Shown: in pieces, positions 15,384 to 23,775 of the stretch | Numbering within the stretch: the stretch's first letter is position 1 | Layout of the letters: each line of letters starts with the position of its first letter | Assembly (NCBI GenBank): GCA_020353115.1 | Contig: CP070687.1 | Coordinates: 2,474,009-2,501,123, forward strand | From: Bacteroidales bacterium | Lineage (GTDB): Bacteria > Bacteroidota > Bacteroidia > Bacteroidales > VadinHA17 | Direction: 5' to 3' | DNA length: 27,115 nucleotides | Notes under the pieces: generated by a model | Told to the model about the DNA's origin: nothing | Database searches by the model: none | The model's input: the letters and a program-made list of their open reading frames with translations, nothing else | Position numbers and translations under genes: made by a program

Positions 15384-16562
15384 ATGAAAAATCGAAAAGT
15401 AAATACAACGAACACCCCGGTTTACAGGGATGCCGGTTTTTATCTCAAGGATGCTGCAACAACAAAGGATGCTTTTGAAAAGGAGAAAGATCATGCACGT
15501 TCTCCCTCGACATATATCTATTCGAGATACAGAAATCCAACGGTTGTTGCAGCAGAAGAACGGATCATGGACCTTGAAAAATGCGAATGGGCCTTGTTAA
15601 CTCAATCCGGTATGTCCGCCATTGATACAGCCCTTTCCATATTCCAGAGAGGAAAAGATACGGGCAGATGGCTTTTTTTCAGCGAAATCTATGGCGGGAC
15701 CAATTCGTTTATCGATAATGTCCTGATAGAAAGAAGAGGTCTTGACATACATCGCTTTTATTCTTCGGACGGAGTTTATGATATTGCACACCTTGATACC
15801 GTTTTGAATGATTTACGTCCTGGAATAATCTATCTGGAGATTATATCAAATCCGATGCTGATTGTAGCTGACGTGGATAAAATAATTGAACTGGCAAAAA
15901 ATTATGGATGTGTAATTATTATCGACAATACATTTGCCACTCCATACTTATGGAATCCTCTCCGGAACGGGGCCGATCTGGTTATCCACAGTGCTACCAA
16001 ATACCTGGCAGGTCATGGAAACCTGACTGGAGGGGTTGTTTGTGGAAACGATCATGATCTGGAAAAAGCTGCAATTGAATACAGGAAACTGATCGGACAT
16101 ATGCTCTCTCCCGACGATGCATACCGCCTGACCACCTTGCTTAAATCTTTTGAAGTCAGGTTCATCCGGCATTGCGAAAATGCATCCAGGCTGGCAGGAA
16201 TAATGGAGAATCACCCGGCAATTGAATCCGTTTTGTACCCGGGCCTGAATAGCCATCCGTCACATAACATCGCGAAGAAATATTTTGGCGGTAAAGGATA
16301 TGGGGCAATGATCACATTTGATGTGATCGGCTACAACCGGCCTGAAAAGGAGAGCAACAGGGACAGATTTATGGAACGGGTCTCGGAGAAGATAAAGCTT
16401 ATACCTACACTGGGCGATGCCGATACAATTCTGCTACCCATTGAAGCCGTATGGGGAGATAAATATCCATATCCGGGAATGATCCGGCTTTCTGTCGGAA
16501 TTGAAAACGGTAACGAACTGGAAGAAGTTTTGATCCGGGCACTGGATGAAATAATGAAATAG
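15384..16562 (+). CDS. Trans-sulfuration family PLP enzyme (cystathionine/methionine gamma-lyase or synthase-like)
   Basis: The 392-residue protein has the Cys/Met metabolism PLP fold. The PLP-binding lysine is K206 in HSATKYLAGHG, and D181 in IDNTFATPYLW pairs with the PLP ring nitrogen. YSRYRNPT (R48) supplies the phosphate contact from the partner subunit, and Y103 in EIYGGTNSF stacks on PLP. The residue matching the active-site Cys of methionine gamma-lyase (YGCT) is Gly, so that exact activity is uncertain. Gamma-elimination or gamma-replacement on a sulfur amino acid is likely, but which one is unresolved. The start is ATG 15384; a GTG lies 3 nt earlier. It follows the redox subunit gene by 45 nt and may share its transcript. 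Confidence 0.87.
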   Translation: MKNRKVNTTNTPVYRDAGFYLKDAATTKDAFEKEKDHARSPSTYIYSRYRNPTVVAAEERIMDLEKCEWALLTQSGMSAIDTALSIFQRGKDTGRWLFFSEIYGGTNSFIDNVLIERRGLDIHRFYSSDGVYDIAHLDTVLNDLRPGIIYLEIISNPMLIVADVDKIIELAKNYGCVIIIDNTFATPYLWNPLRNGADLVIHSATKYLAGHGNLTGGVVCGNDHDLEKAAIEYRKLIGHMLSPDDAYRLTTLLKSFEVRFIRHCENASRLAGIMENHPAIESVLYPGLNSHPSHNIAKKYFGGKGYGAMITFDVIGYNRPEKESNRDRFMERVSEKIKLIPTLGDADTILLPIEAVWGDKYPYPGMIRLSVGIENGNELEEVLIRALDEIMK

Positions 16563-16639
16563 CTGTTTTGGTTCATCAGGCATGTCCGGTAATACATAAA
16601 GCCGGGTTTTCATATTATCACGATAATCATCCCCTACCC

Positions 16640-16644
16640 AGGAG
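16640..16644 (+). promoter_or_regulatory. Shine-Dalgarno supporting a TTG start
   Basis: AGGAG lies 5 nt before TTG at 16650 and 8 nt before TTG at 16653, but 35 nt before the first ATG at 16680. It therefore favours a TTG start for the transporter gene. Confidence 0.4.
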
Positions 16645-16649
16645 TTAAT

Positions 16650-18005
16650 TTGTTGAATCATTTACCCGTTTTCACTCGAATGGTATTTAAGAAATTCAAT
16701 CGTCTGACACTTAGCAGCAGGGAAAAGAAAACATTCAGACTCCACCTGACCTATTCAATCATTGAAGGATTCATTGCAGGGATACTGGTACTAAATGAAT
16801 TTGTATTTCTGAAAAGCCTGCAGGGTTCGGATTATCAAATTGGGTTTCTTTTTCAGTTCAGTGTGATTGCGATGGCATTGCTTCTCCTGTTTAATGAGTT
16901 TATACGAAGGGTCGGAAACAAAAGGAAACTATTGCGAATCACCGGTATAGTTACCCGTATTCCGCTCATTTCAATGCTTTTCTTTCCTTCGGGTGTTGCC
17001 GGTATTACCGGCAACGATTGGTATCACACCCTGTTTCTCGCTGTTTTTCTGATCTATTTTCTTGCAAACCTTGTCATTTATCCTACAATAAATCTTCTAC
17101 TGAAAACCAACTATGATCATCCGAACTTTGGAGAATTGTACGGTTATGCCACATCTGCAAATAAAGTTCTGATGCTGGTATCCACGCTTCTTTTCGGGAT
17201 TCTTTTGGATTTCAACAACTTCGCTTTTGTTTACGTCTACCCTGGCCTCGCAATGTTGTCGATTACATCGCTCTTTCTGTTATCGAATATCGATTATGAA
17301 GAACCTGATAATAGTGAGAAAAAGGAAAGCTTTCTTAAGGCAGTTCGTCATTCTTCAGTCAGGATGGTCCACATTCTGCGGTTCAATAAGCCTTATCTTC
17401 ATTTTGAGATCGGATTCATGTTATACGGGTTTGCATTTATGAGCACCGTGGCGGTTATTACCATTTTTTTTGAACGGGCGCTTCATTTGAATTATTCAAG
17501 CGTGGGTTTCTACAAAAATATTTACAATATTATTGCCATCCTGCTCTTGCCCCTCCTCGGTAGGATTATCGGTAAAACAGATCCCAGAAGGTTTGCCATT
17601 TATACTTTTACGGCTTTTCTACTCTATTTTTTCTTTATGGGACTTACCGAATATCTTCCGTTTAACATAACATGGATAGGGATCAAAATATATCCGGTAT
17701 TGCTGGTTGCAATTTTCTGTAATGGAATTTTTGCAGCTACAATGGCCTTGTTATGGTATATCGGGTCAGCGTACTTCTGCAGGAAGGAAGAAGCCGCCGA
17801 TTATCAATCTGTCCATTTGTCATTAACAGGTATCCGGGCTATTTTTGCTCCTATACTGGGTGTATTCTTCTATGAGATGATTGATTTTTCAGGAACATTC
17901 CTGATCGCCATTTTTTTCCTCTTGTCGGCAATTGTTCTAATGGTCTGGTCATTGAGAAAATATCCTGTCCGGAAAGAAAATACCGGTAATAACCGTACAA
18001 CTTAA
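16650..18005 (+). CDS. MFS family transporter
   Basis: The protein of about 451 residues has roughly 12 membrane helices in two halves, with a charged cytoplasmic loop in the middle (YEEPDNSEKKESFLKAVRHS). Motifs such as FGELYGYATSANKVLML, after the fourth helix, and LGRIIGKTDPRRFAIYTF, in the loop after the eighth, fit the major facilitator superfamily. The substrate is not predictable. The start is probably TTG 16650 or 16653, supported by AGGAG at 16640; ATG 16680 would shorten the protein by ten residues. It lies 87 nt downstream of the PLP enzyme on the same strand. Its TAA shares bases with the stop of the convergent gene at 18002. Confidence 0.85.
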   Translation: MLNHLPVFTRMVFKKFNRLTLSSREKKTFRLHLTYSIIEGFIAGILVLNEFVFLKSLQGSDYQIGFLFQFSVIAMALLLLFNEFIRRVGNKRKLLRITGIVTRIPLISMLFFPSGVAGITGNDWYHTLFLAVFLIYFLANLVIYPTINLLLKTNYDHPNFGELYGYATSANKVLMLVSTLLFGILLDFNNFAFVYVYPGLAMLSITSLFLLSNIDYEEPDNSEKKESFLKAVRHSSVRMVHILRFNKPYLHFEIGFMLYGFAFMSTVAVITIFFERALHLNYSSVGFYKNIYNIIAILLLPLLGRIIGKTDPRRFAIYTFTAFLLYFFFMGLTEYLPFNITWIGIKIYPVLLVAIFCNGIFAATMALLWYIGSAYFCRKEEAADYQSVHLSLTGIRAIFAPILGVFFYEMIDFSGTFLIAIFFLLSAIVLMVWSLRKYPVRKENTGNNRTT

Positions 18006-18454
18006 AAGAGATCAATTATGATGCGTTTATTCCCGTTAAATTCAAATGAATCTCCTTTCTTAAGTCCTTCCATCGCTTTATACAACGGGACTAGAGGAGA
18101 AATGGTAAAATAATCCCTGTTTTCCAGGTTGATCTTTCCCAGGCTGATGGAAACGAACAAATTCTGATCTTCCATAACAATTACAGCTCCGAAAGCCACT
18201 TTATCACTCTCCTCAATAAGTTCTATTCTGTCGAGTACATTCCGGTCATCTATGGCTTTACATAATTGTTTTGCAAACATGTCCCGTTTACCGAGCATTT
18301 GTGTCCGGTAAGAATCGAACCTGTCCTGCGGCTGACCGTATTCATTGGCACTCTGTTGTGCCTCATCCATCCTCGCTTTCGCATGATGAACAATTTTATC
18401 CTGTTCTTCAATACATAATTCAATCAACCTTCGTTTCAACTTCAATTTATCCAT
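18002..18454 (-). CDS. GreA/GreB-like protein (family often mislabelled 3-oxoacyl-ACP synthase)
   Basis: The 150-residue protein has an N-terminal helical part (1-85) and a C-terminal FKBP-like part (86-150, with FGAVIVMEDQNLFVSISLGK, ISPLVPLYKAMEGLKKGDSF and FNGNKRIII). This resembles GreA/GreB elongation factors, including the typical ending where 'SPLGKALLGKKVGD' is usual. The N-terminal helices could form a coiled coil whose tip (ANEYGQPQDRFDSY) carries acidic residues, as in factors that enter the RNA polymerase secondary channel. Homologues in Bacteroidota are widely labelled 3-oxoacyl-ACP synthase, but no thiolase feature is present. The role as a polymerase-channel regulator is inference. 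Confidence 0.8.
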   Translation of the reverse strand: MDKLKLKRRLIELCIEEQDKIVHHAKARMDEAQQSANEYGQPQDRFDSYRTQMLGKRDMFAKQLCKAIDDRNVLDRIELIEESDKVAFGAVIVMEDQNLFVSISLGKINLENRDYFTISPLVPLYKAMEGLKKGDSFEFNGNKRIIIDLF

Positions 18455-18598
18455 TTCCAGTAATCTTAACGAAATAGAGAAGTTACGGAATTTAGCTCCC
18501 TTAGAATGTAGCAGAGGAATGTATAACCAACAAAAGGTAATTTTGTTACGGGAACTTAATAAGTTTTAACCTGTGAATTCTATTTTATGATTATTTTA

Positions 18599-18606
18599 TA
18601 TTTTTG
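18599..18606 (+). promoter_or_regulatory. -7 promoter element for the C69 dipeptidase gene
   Basis: TATTTTTG matches TAnnTTTG exactly and lies 40 nt before the ATG at 18647. The same gap (18455-18646) serves the divergent GreA-like gene, for which only a weak minus-strand element, TACCTTTT (18532-18539), is seen. A 6-1-6 palindrome, AACTTA-A-TAAGTT, is at 18553-18565. Confidence 0.5.
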
Positions 18607-18646
18607 GCTTCTCAACATTCACTAAATTACAAAATTTTATTTTAAT

Positions 18647-20257
18647 ATGAAAGTCTCCTTCCTGTCTTTTCTCAACCTTTCAATTTTTGTTTTATTTCTC
18701 ACATATGCAAATTCTTATTCTCAGATTCGATATGACCTTACAGAAGGATTTCCTGAAGGATGCACCAGTATCACCGTGGGAAAGATGGCTTCTGCCGACG
18801 GATCCGTGATTACATCACATACGGACGATTCTCACCGGACCAGGTCGTGGATGGATATCTCACCGGCAAAAAATCATAAAAACGGCAGCATGGCAATTGT
18901 GTACCGAAGGGTTGCGGACGATTCCATGGCAATGCCGGCATACCGCCATGATCCGGTAGGTGAAATACCACAGGCAGAACATACATATGCCTTTATCAAC
19001 ACGGCTTATCCATGTATGAATGAACATCAGCTTGGAATCGGTGAATCAACATTCGGCGGCAGAAATGAACTTCAGTCTGATGAAGGACTAATCGACTGCC
19101 AGCAACTTTGCAAATTAATGGTGGAAAGATGTACCACTGCAAGAGCAGCTATCAGGATGGCTGATGAACTTACAGAGCGGTATGGATGGAGCGACTTCGG
19201 TGAAGTGCTCACTATTGCCGATCCGGAGGAGGTCTGGCATTTCGAAATTGTCGGTCCGGGAAAAGGGAAGGTGGGAGCGGTCTGGGTTGCACAGCGTGTT
19301 CCTGATGATCATGTTGCCGCGTGCGCAAATGCAAGTACAATAAAAGAAATAGATCTTGACAATCCGGAATATTTCATGGCCTCATCCAATATATTTGCTG
19401 TTGCAAAAGAAAACGGTTGGTGGAACGAAACGGATGGACCATTCCGGTTTTGTTATGCCTATGCACCGGAAAGCCGGAGGTCGCTTGCCGCCAGGAGGAG
19501 GGAATGGCGGGTGTTTGACCTGGTTGCTCCATCCCTTAACCTGGATCCCTGGGCGGAGAATTACCCGTTTTCAGTGAAACCCGATGAACCTGTATCTCTT
19601 GAAATGCTTGTGTCAATATTCAAGGACTATTATGAAGGGACACCATTTGACATGACAAGTAATCTGACGGTTGCCGACGAGGATGGTAAAATGATTATCT
19701 CCCCGCTGGCAAATCCCTATATGCCATATGATATGAATAAACTCTTCCGGATAAACGGAGGATGGGGATGGAGGGGTGAAAGAACAATCGCCCGGTGGTA
19801 TACCATGTATGCTACCATTATCCAGTGTCGGGACTGGTTGCCTGATGAGATTGGCGGAGTAGTCTGGCTTGCCCAGGATAACGTTGCTACTTCCATTTAT
19901 ATCCCCGTCTATTGCTCCGTCACCGATCTTCCTGAACCCTATAAAACTCCAGGCAGAATAAACGGATATACAACCGGCTCTGCCTGGTGGGCATTTAACA
20001 GACTGGGAACCCTTGCTGCCCAGCGCTGGGGTGATATGAGGCACGATGTGGATAAAGTATGGAGTGAATGGCAAAAAGAGCTGTTCGGGATGCAGAAGGA
20101 AGTTGAAGAAACCGCACTGAAGTATTATGACAGGAACAAACCTGAAAAGACGATAGATTTCCTTACAAAATATACCCTGGATTGGGGTGAAAAAGTAGTG
20201 AAAAAAGCATGGGAACTTGGTGATTTTCTTTGGACCAGGTACGATGAGTTGTTTTGA
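18647..20257 (+). CDS. C69 family dipeptidase (PepD-like), exported
   Basis: The 536-residue protein has a signal peptide (MKVSFLSFLNLSIFVLFLTYANSYSQ split here as an N-terminal hydrophobic helix to about residue 25). It then carries the peptidase family C69 signature EGCTSITVGKMASADGSV. In this family a short propeptide is removed to expose an N-terminal Cys nucleophile, here C39. Later conserved stretches include FINTAYPCMNEHQLGIGEST, EVWHFEIVGPGKG and RRREWRVFDL, and the length is usual. It should hydrolyse dipeptides in the periplasm, helping peptide nutrition. It has its own -7 element. A CAACGG/CCGTTG inverted repeat follows its stop. Confidence 0.9.
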   Translation: MKVSFLSFLNLSIFVLFLTYANSYSQIRYDLTEGFPEGCTSITVGKMASADGSVITSHTDDSHRTRSWMDISPAKNHKNGSMAIVYRRVADDSMAMPAYRHDPVGEIPQAEHTYAFINTAYPCMNEHQLGIGESTFGGRNELQSDEGLIDCQQLCKLMVERCTTARAAIRMADELTERYGWSDFGEVLTIADPEEVWHFEIVGPGKGKVGAVWVAQRVPDDHVAACANASTIKEIDLDNPEYFMASSNIFAVAKENGWWNETDGPFRFCYAYAPESRRSLAARRREWRVFDLVAPSLNLDPWAENYPFSVKPDEPVSLEMLVSIFKDYYEGTPFDMTSNLTVADEDGKMIISPLANPYMPYDMNKLFRINGGWGWRGERTIARWYTMYATIIQCRDWLPDEIGGVVWLAQDNVATSIYIPVYCSVTDLPEPYKTPGRINGYTTGSAWWAFNRLGTLAAQRWGDMRHDVDKVWSEWQKELFGMQKEVEETALKYYDRNKPEKTIDFLTKYTLDWGEKVVKKAWELGDFLWTRYDELF

Positions 20258-20258
20258 G

Positions 20259-20282
20259 CAACGGCTCTAAGGTTCTCCGTTG
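20259..20282 (+). terminator. Possible weak terminator hairpin after the dipeptidase gene
   Basis: CAACGG (20259-20264) and CCGTTG (20277-20282) form a 6-bp stem with a 12-nt loop, beginning one base after the stop codon. The following GATATATTT is only mildly T-rich, so termination here is tentative. Confidence 0.3.
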
Positions 20283-20321
20283 GATATATTTAGGATCCGG
20301 AGGGCTCCGAATGAATACTTC

Positions 20322-20350
20322 TTTTAAGTGATTAAAAAGAATTACCTTTG
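20322..20350 (+). promoter_or_regulatory. Promoter and long leader for the sensor-domain gene
   Basis: TACCTTTG at 20343-20350 is a perfect -7 element. TTTT at 20322-20325 is a near -33 match with 17-nt spacing. If the gene starts at ATG 20603, the mRNA leader is about 245 nt (20355-20602). I see no known riboswitch or strong structure in it, only TCAGCC-C-GGCTGA near 20405. The stretch 20258-20602 otherwise holds no gene. Confidence 0.5.
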
Positions 20351-20602
20351 GGAGAATAAGTCAACAAATATCACCGGTAAAATCAAATTACAAGACACTG
20401 CAGCTCAGCCCGGCTGAATATGTCGGATCCGAAACAGGCGAAAATACAAAAGTTTTAAATCCGAAAATTCAGTCTTATTTTATCCGGTTTGTCACGACGT
20501 CAGAAGAAATACAAATCGGCCGAACTGAATACGAACCGGCAGGATAATATCCTCGTTAAAACAGGATACTCCTCCGTAATTAATAATTTTAAGATTCATA
20601 CT

Positions 20603-21238
20603 ATGAATACAGTTAACAAATTCTTCGGTATCGTGGGTGAACCCGTTGCATGGCTAAGCCTTTTATATTGTTTGCTGGCTTTTCCACTTGGGATATTCTA
20701 CTTCACCTTCCTTTTAACAGGTACACTTTTGGGAATCTCTCTTATTATAGTCTGGGTAGGCATACCGATCATTTTGCTTGTGATGGGTGCCTGGTGGGGA
20801 TTTGCGATATTTGAACGTCTTCTTGCAAACGGCCTTCTTCAGGTAAGGATCCCTCCTATGAGCTATCCGGGAAAAGAAGAAAACCTTTGGAAAAGATTCC
20901 TCAATCATCTAAAAAATCCGATTACATGGAAGAGCTTCGGCTTTCTGTTTCTGAAATTCCCAATGGGTATCGTTCTCTTCGTTGTGTCCATAACATTGCT
21001 CTCCGTTACATTTGCCTTGATTGCTGCTCCTTTTATTTACCAGTATCACTGGATTGGTATTGGTAATTCTTATGTCGGATCACTGTGGTTTTCCCTGATC
21101 CTGGCTCTTGCAGGCATACTGATTGGTTTTGCTTCTCTTTACATTTTCCGGTTTTTAGGCAAGGTCAGTGGAATACTGGCGAATGCTATGCTTGGAGATC
21201 CAAAACATGAACCGGCTGGGAATGGTATGAAAAGATAA
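20603..21238 (+). CDS. Stand-alone sensor-domain (PF13796-like) membrane protein
   Basis: The 211-residue protein has four membrane helices in two repeated pairs (about 18-40 and 44-66, then 115-145 and 160-185). The repeat is visible in WLSLLYCLLAFPLGIFYF and WKSFGFLFLKFPMGIVLF. This matches the 'sensor' domain usually found at the N-terminus of actinobacterial histidine kinases. Here no kinase domain follows, so the protein stands alone. ATG 20603 is preferred; a TTG at 20489 would add 38 hydrophilic residues without family likeness. The threonine aldolase gene starts 27 nt after its stop. Function unknown. Confidence 0.75.
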   Translation: MNTVNKFFGIVGEPVAWLSLLYCLLAFPLGIFYFTFLLTGTLLGISLIIVWVGIPIILLVMGAWWGFAIFERLLANGLLQVRIPPMSYPGKEENLWKRFLNHLKNPITWKSFGFLFLKFPMGIVLFVVSITLLSVTFALIAAPFIYQYHWIGIGNSYVGSLWFSLILALAGILIGFASLYIFRFLGKVSGILANAMLGDPKHEPAGNGMKR

Positions 21239-21265
21239 TCAGGTACTGAGTTCAACACGTACTAT

Positions 21266-22312
21266 ATGAAAAATAAAAGAGGATTTGCAAGCGATAACAA
21301 TGCAGGAGTGCATCCCGATATACTTAATGCAATTATTGGTGCAAATAAGGGGCATACCATTGCATATGGTGACGATGAATACACAAGGCGGGCAGTAAAG
21401 ATCATAAAAAATCTTCTTGGGGATGATATTGATGTCTATTTTGTTTTTATCGGTACCGCAGCAAACGTTTTGGGTCTCACAGCTGTAACACGATCCTACA
21501 ATTCCATTATCTGTGCCGAATCTTCTCATATGCACCAGGATGAATGCGGGGCACCTGAGAACTACTCCGGCTGCAAATTGCTTTCCGTACCTACTGAAAA
21601 CGGCAAACTGTACCTCGACGGGATTAAACACCATATGTATGGAATTGATTTTGAGCATCATTCACAACCGAAGGTGTTATCCGTCACCCAGGCAACGGAA
21701 ATGGGTACCGTTTATTCGAAGGAAGAAATGGACGAGATTGCCGGTTTTGCACATGATAATGGAATGATTGTTCATATGGATGGTGCCAGGATTGCGAATG
21801 CGGCAATTACAATGAATTCAGGTCTCCGAGAGATAACAAGAGACGTTGGCGTGGATGTGCTTTCATTCGGAGGAACAAAAAATGGTATGATGTACGGTGA
21901 GGCTATTGTATTCTTCAGGAAAGATTTGGCACCCGATTTCAAATATATCCGGAAACAGGGAATGCAGCTGGCATCAAAAATGCGGTTCATTGCTGCACAA
22001 TTCGAAGCCTACCTGTCCAATGATCTCTGGATGAAGAATGCCAGCCATGCAAACGAAATGGCCCAACTGCTGGCTGCTGAAGTTGAAAATATCCCTGAAG
22101 TGAAGATTACCCAGAATGTTGAGGCAAACGGAGTTTTTGCTATCATACCAAAGGAAAGCATTCCTGTTCTTCAGGAAAAATTCTTCTTTTATGTATGGAA
22201 CGAAGAAACGTCAGAGGTACGCTGGATGACATCTTATGATACCACTCCGGAAGATATTGCCAGATTTGTGCAGCTATTGAAAAAAACACTCAGACAGAAA
22301 AAAGATACCTGA
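21266..22312 (+). CDS. ltaE: Low-specificity L-threonine aldolase
   Basis: The 348-residue PLP enzyme matches the threonine aldolase/beta-eliminating lyase family: FASDNNAGVHPDIL at the N-terminus, YGDDEYTRRA, SSHMHQDECGAPE with the ring-stacking His, HMDGARIANA (D172, R175), and SFGGTKNGMMYGEA with PLP-lysine K205. It should split L-threonine or L-allo-threonine to glycine and acetaldehyde in the cytoplasm. The gene begins 27 nt after the sensor-domain gene and may be co-transcribed. It converges on queA across a 138-nt gap (22313-22450) in which I see no clear terminator. The gene symbol is by family similarity. Confidence 0.88.
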   Translation: MKNKRGFASDNNAGVHPDILNAIIGANKGHTIAYGDDEYTRRAVKIIKNLLGDDIDVYFVFIGTAANVLGLTAVTRSYNSIICAESSHMHQDECGAPENYSGCKLLSVPTENGKLYLDGIKHHMYGIDFEHHSQPKVLSVTQATEMGTVYSKEEMDEIAGFAHDNGMIVHMDGARIANAAITMNSGLREITRDVGVDVLSFGGTKNGMMYGEAIVFFRKDLAPDFKYIRKQGMQLASKMRFIAAQFEAYLSNDLWMKNASHANEMAQLLAAEVENIPEVKITQNVEANGVFAIIPKESIPVLQEKFFFYVWNEETSEVRWMTSYDTTPEDIARFVQLLKKTLRQKKDT

Positions 22313-22450
22313 ATGATGTTCCTGACAAACCGTAAAGCTCAGATCTTACATCTTACCGGCTACTTCATTGTTCAGGGAGATTGAAAGGCTTGGCTAACCA
22401 ACAATTCCGGCTGCGAATGCCATGTTCCATTGAGATAATCATTCCTCTTC

Positions 22451-23701
22451 TTACTCTCGGAAGAGAAGTGAACTATCACCATAACTCAGTAACCGGAAGT
22501 TGTTTTCGACTGCATACCGGTAAACTCTTTTCCATCCGGGTCCGATAAATGCGGCAACCAGCAATAACAGGGAACTTCTTGGCATATGAAAGTTCGTAAG
22601 AAGTGCCTGTGTGGTATTGAATTTATAACCCGGTATAATCATTAGCCGGGTCATGGAACCGAGTCGCTCGGTTCGCCCACGATGCATATAATCCAGCAGC
22701 AGTTCAAGAGCCTCAGGAAATGAAAGAACCGGTTTATTGATCATACCATCCCACTGATTGATTCTCAATTCATCCGGACCAGGGTTTTTCTTCCGGTAAA
22801 TCGTATGTGCCATCCAGTAGATACTCTCCAGTGTCCTGAGTGAAGTCGTGCCGACTGATATTACAGGATGCCTCTTCTCAAGAAGTTTTTCCAATGTGTT
22901 CCTTGATATAAAAAAGCATTCTGTGTGCATTTTATGGTCTGATAATGAATCGGATTGGATAGGTCTGAAGGTGCCGATGCCAGTATGTAATGTAATTTCA
23001 GTAAAGCATAATCCCCGTTTTTTTAACCGGGATAATACTTCTTCTGAAAAGTGAAGACCTGCAGTCGGTGCCGCCACGGAACCATTCTCTTTCGAATATA
23101 TGGTCTGATACCGGATCCGGTCAACAGGTTGAGCTTTCCTTTTGAGATAGGGTGGGACGGGGGTGATACCTGTACTTTCAAGTATTTCACCAAAGGTCAG
23201 CCCGGATCCTCTCCAGTCAAACTTCACAATCGCACCTTCCGGGATTTCTCCTTTCAGGGAAGCGCTAAGTGTGAATTCATGATTCCCGATCCTGCCTTTT
23301 ATCGACAGGTCTCCTTTTTTCCATTTTTTCCGGTTTCCTATCAGGCATTTCCATAGTACACTCTGCCTGGATTGAAAAGCAATTTCCAAATCAGGCGGAT
23401 CATATGGCTCAAGGCAAAAAACCTCGATCTTAGCACCCGAATCCTTATAAAACTCAAGCCTGGCCTGGATCACCCTGGAATTGTTGAAAACAAGTGTACT
23501 GCCTGACCCGGTATAACGTTCCAGGTTCATGAATCGATCCTGTTCAATCTCACCGTTCCTGTATATTAACAGTTTTGACCGGTCCCTCCGCTCAAGCGGA
23601 AATTTGGCTATCATTCCGGGAGATAAAATATATTCATAATCTGAAATATCCAGGTTGACAAGGATGGATTCAAATATCAGCTTGTTGTCTTCCTCGGCCA
23701 T
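22451..23701 (-). CDS. queA: S-adenosylmethionine:tRNA ribosyltransferase-isomerase (queuosine synthesis)
   Basis: QueA transfers and isomerises the ribosyl part of S-adenosylmethionine onto preQ1 in tRNA, forming epoxyqueuosine. The 416-residue protein has the family blocks ISDYEYILSPGMIAKFPLE, FNNSRVIQARL, VAAPTAGLHFSEEVL, HTGIGTFRPI, SVGTTSLRTLE, LLTNFHMPRSSLLLLVAAF and NNFRLLSYGDSSLLF. It is longer than the roughly 355-residue enterobacterial form because of an N-terminal extension of about 18 residues and insertions around residues 120-160 and 310-335. Long forms are common in Bacteroidota. It is divergent from the Smr gene, with a 74-nt gap. Confidence 0.95.
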   Translation of the reverse strand: MAEEDNKLIFESILVNLDISDYEYILSPGMIAKFPLERRDRSKLLIYRNGEIEQDRFMNLERYTGSGSTLVFNNSRVIQARLEFYKDSGAKIEVFCLEPYDPPDLEIAFQSRQSVLWKCLIGNRKKWKKGDLSIKGRIGNHEFTLSASLKGEIPEGAIVKFDWRGSGLTFGEILESTGITPVPPYLKRKAQPVDRIRYQTIYSKENGSVAAPTAGLHFSEEVLSRLKKRGLCFTEITLHTGIGTFRPIQSDSLSDHKMHTECFFISRNTLEKLLEKRHPVISVGTTSLRTLESIYWMAHTIYRKKNPGPDELRINQWDGMINKPVLSFPEALELLLDYMHRGRTERLGSMTRLMIIPGYKFNTTQALLTNFHMPRSSLLLLVAAFIGPGWKRVYRYAVENNFRLLSYGDSSLLFRE

Positions 23702-23740
23702 AAGTAAGAATGTTGTAAACAGAATTGTAGTAAAATTAAC

Positions 23741-23748
23741 TAATTTTG
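23741..23748 (+). promoter_or_regulatory. -7 promoter element for the Smr gene
   Basis: TAATTTTG matches TAnnTTTG and lies 27 nt before the ATG at 23776. No good -33 element is at the usual spacing. The 74-nt gap must also hold the divergent queA promoter, for which I found no clear -7 element. Confidence 0.45.
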
Positions 23749-23775
23749 ATATGAAAATTAATATGCCTGACGATC

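Noticed and set aside
15384..16562. Firm call of methionine gamma-lyase
   Set aside because: The characteristic active-site Cys after Tyr-Gly is replaced by Gly, so only the broader family is supported.
20489..20602. N-terminal extension of the sensor-domain protein from a TTG
   Set aside because: The added 38 residues are hydrophilic and unlike the family; the ATG at 20603 precedes the first conserved helix normally.
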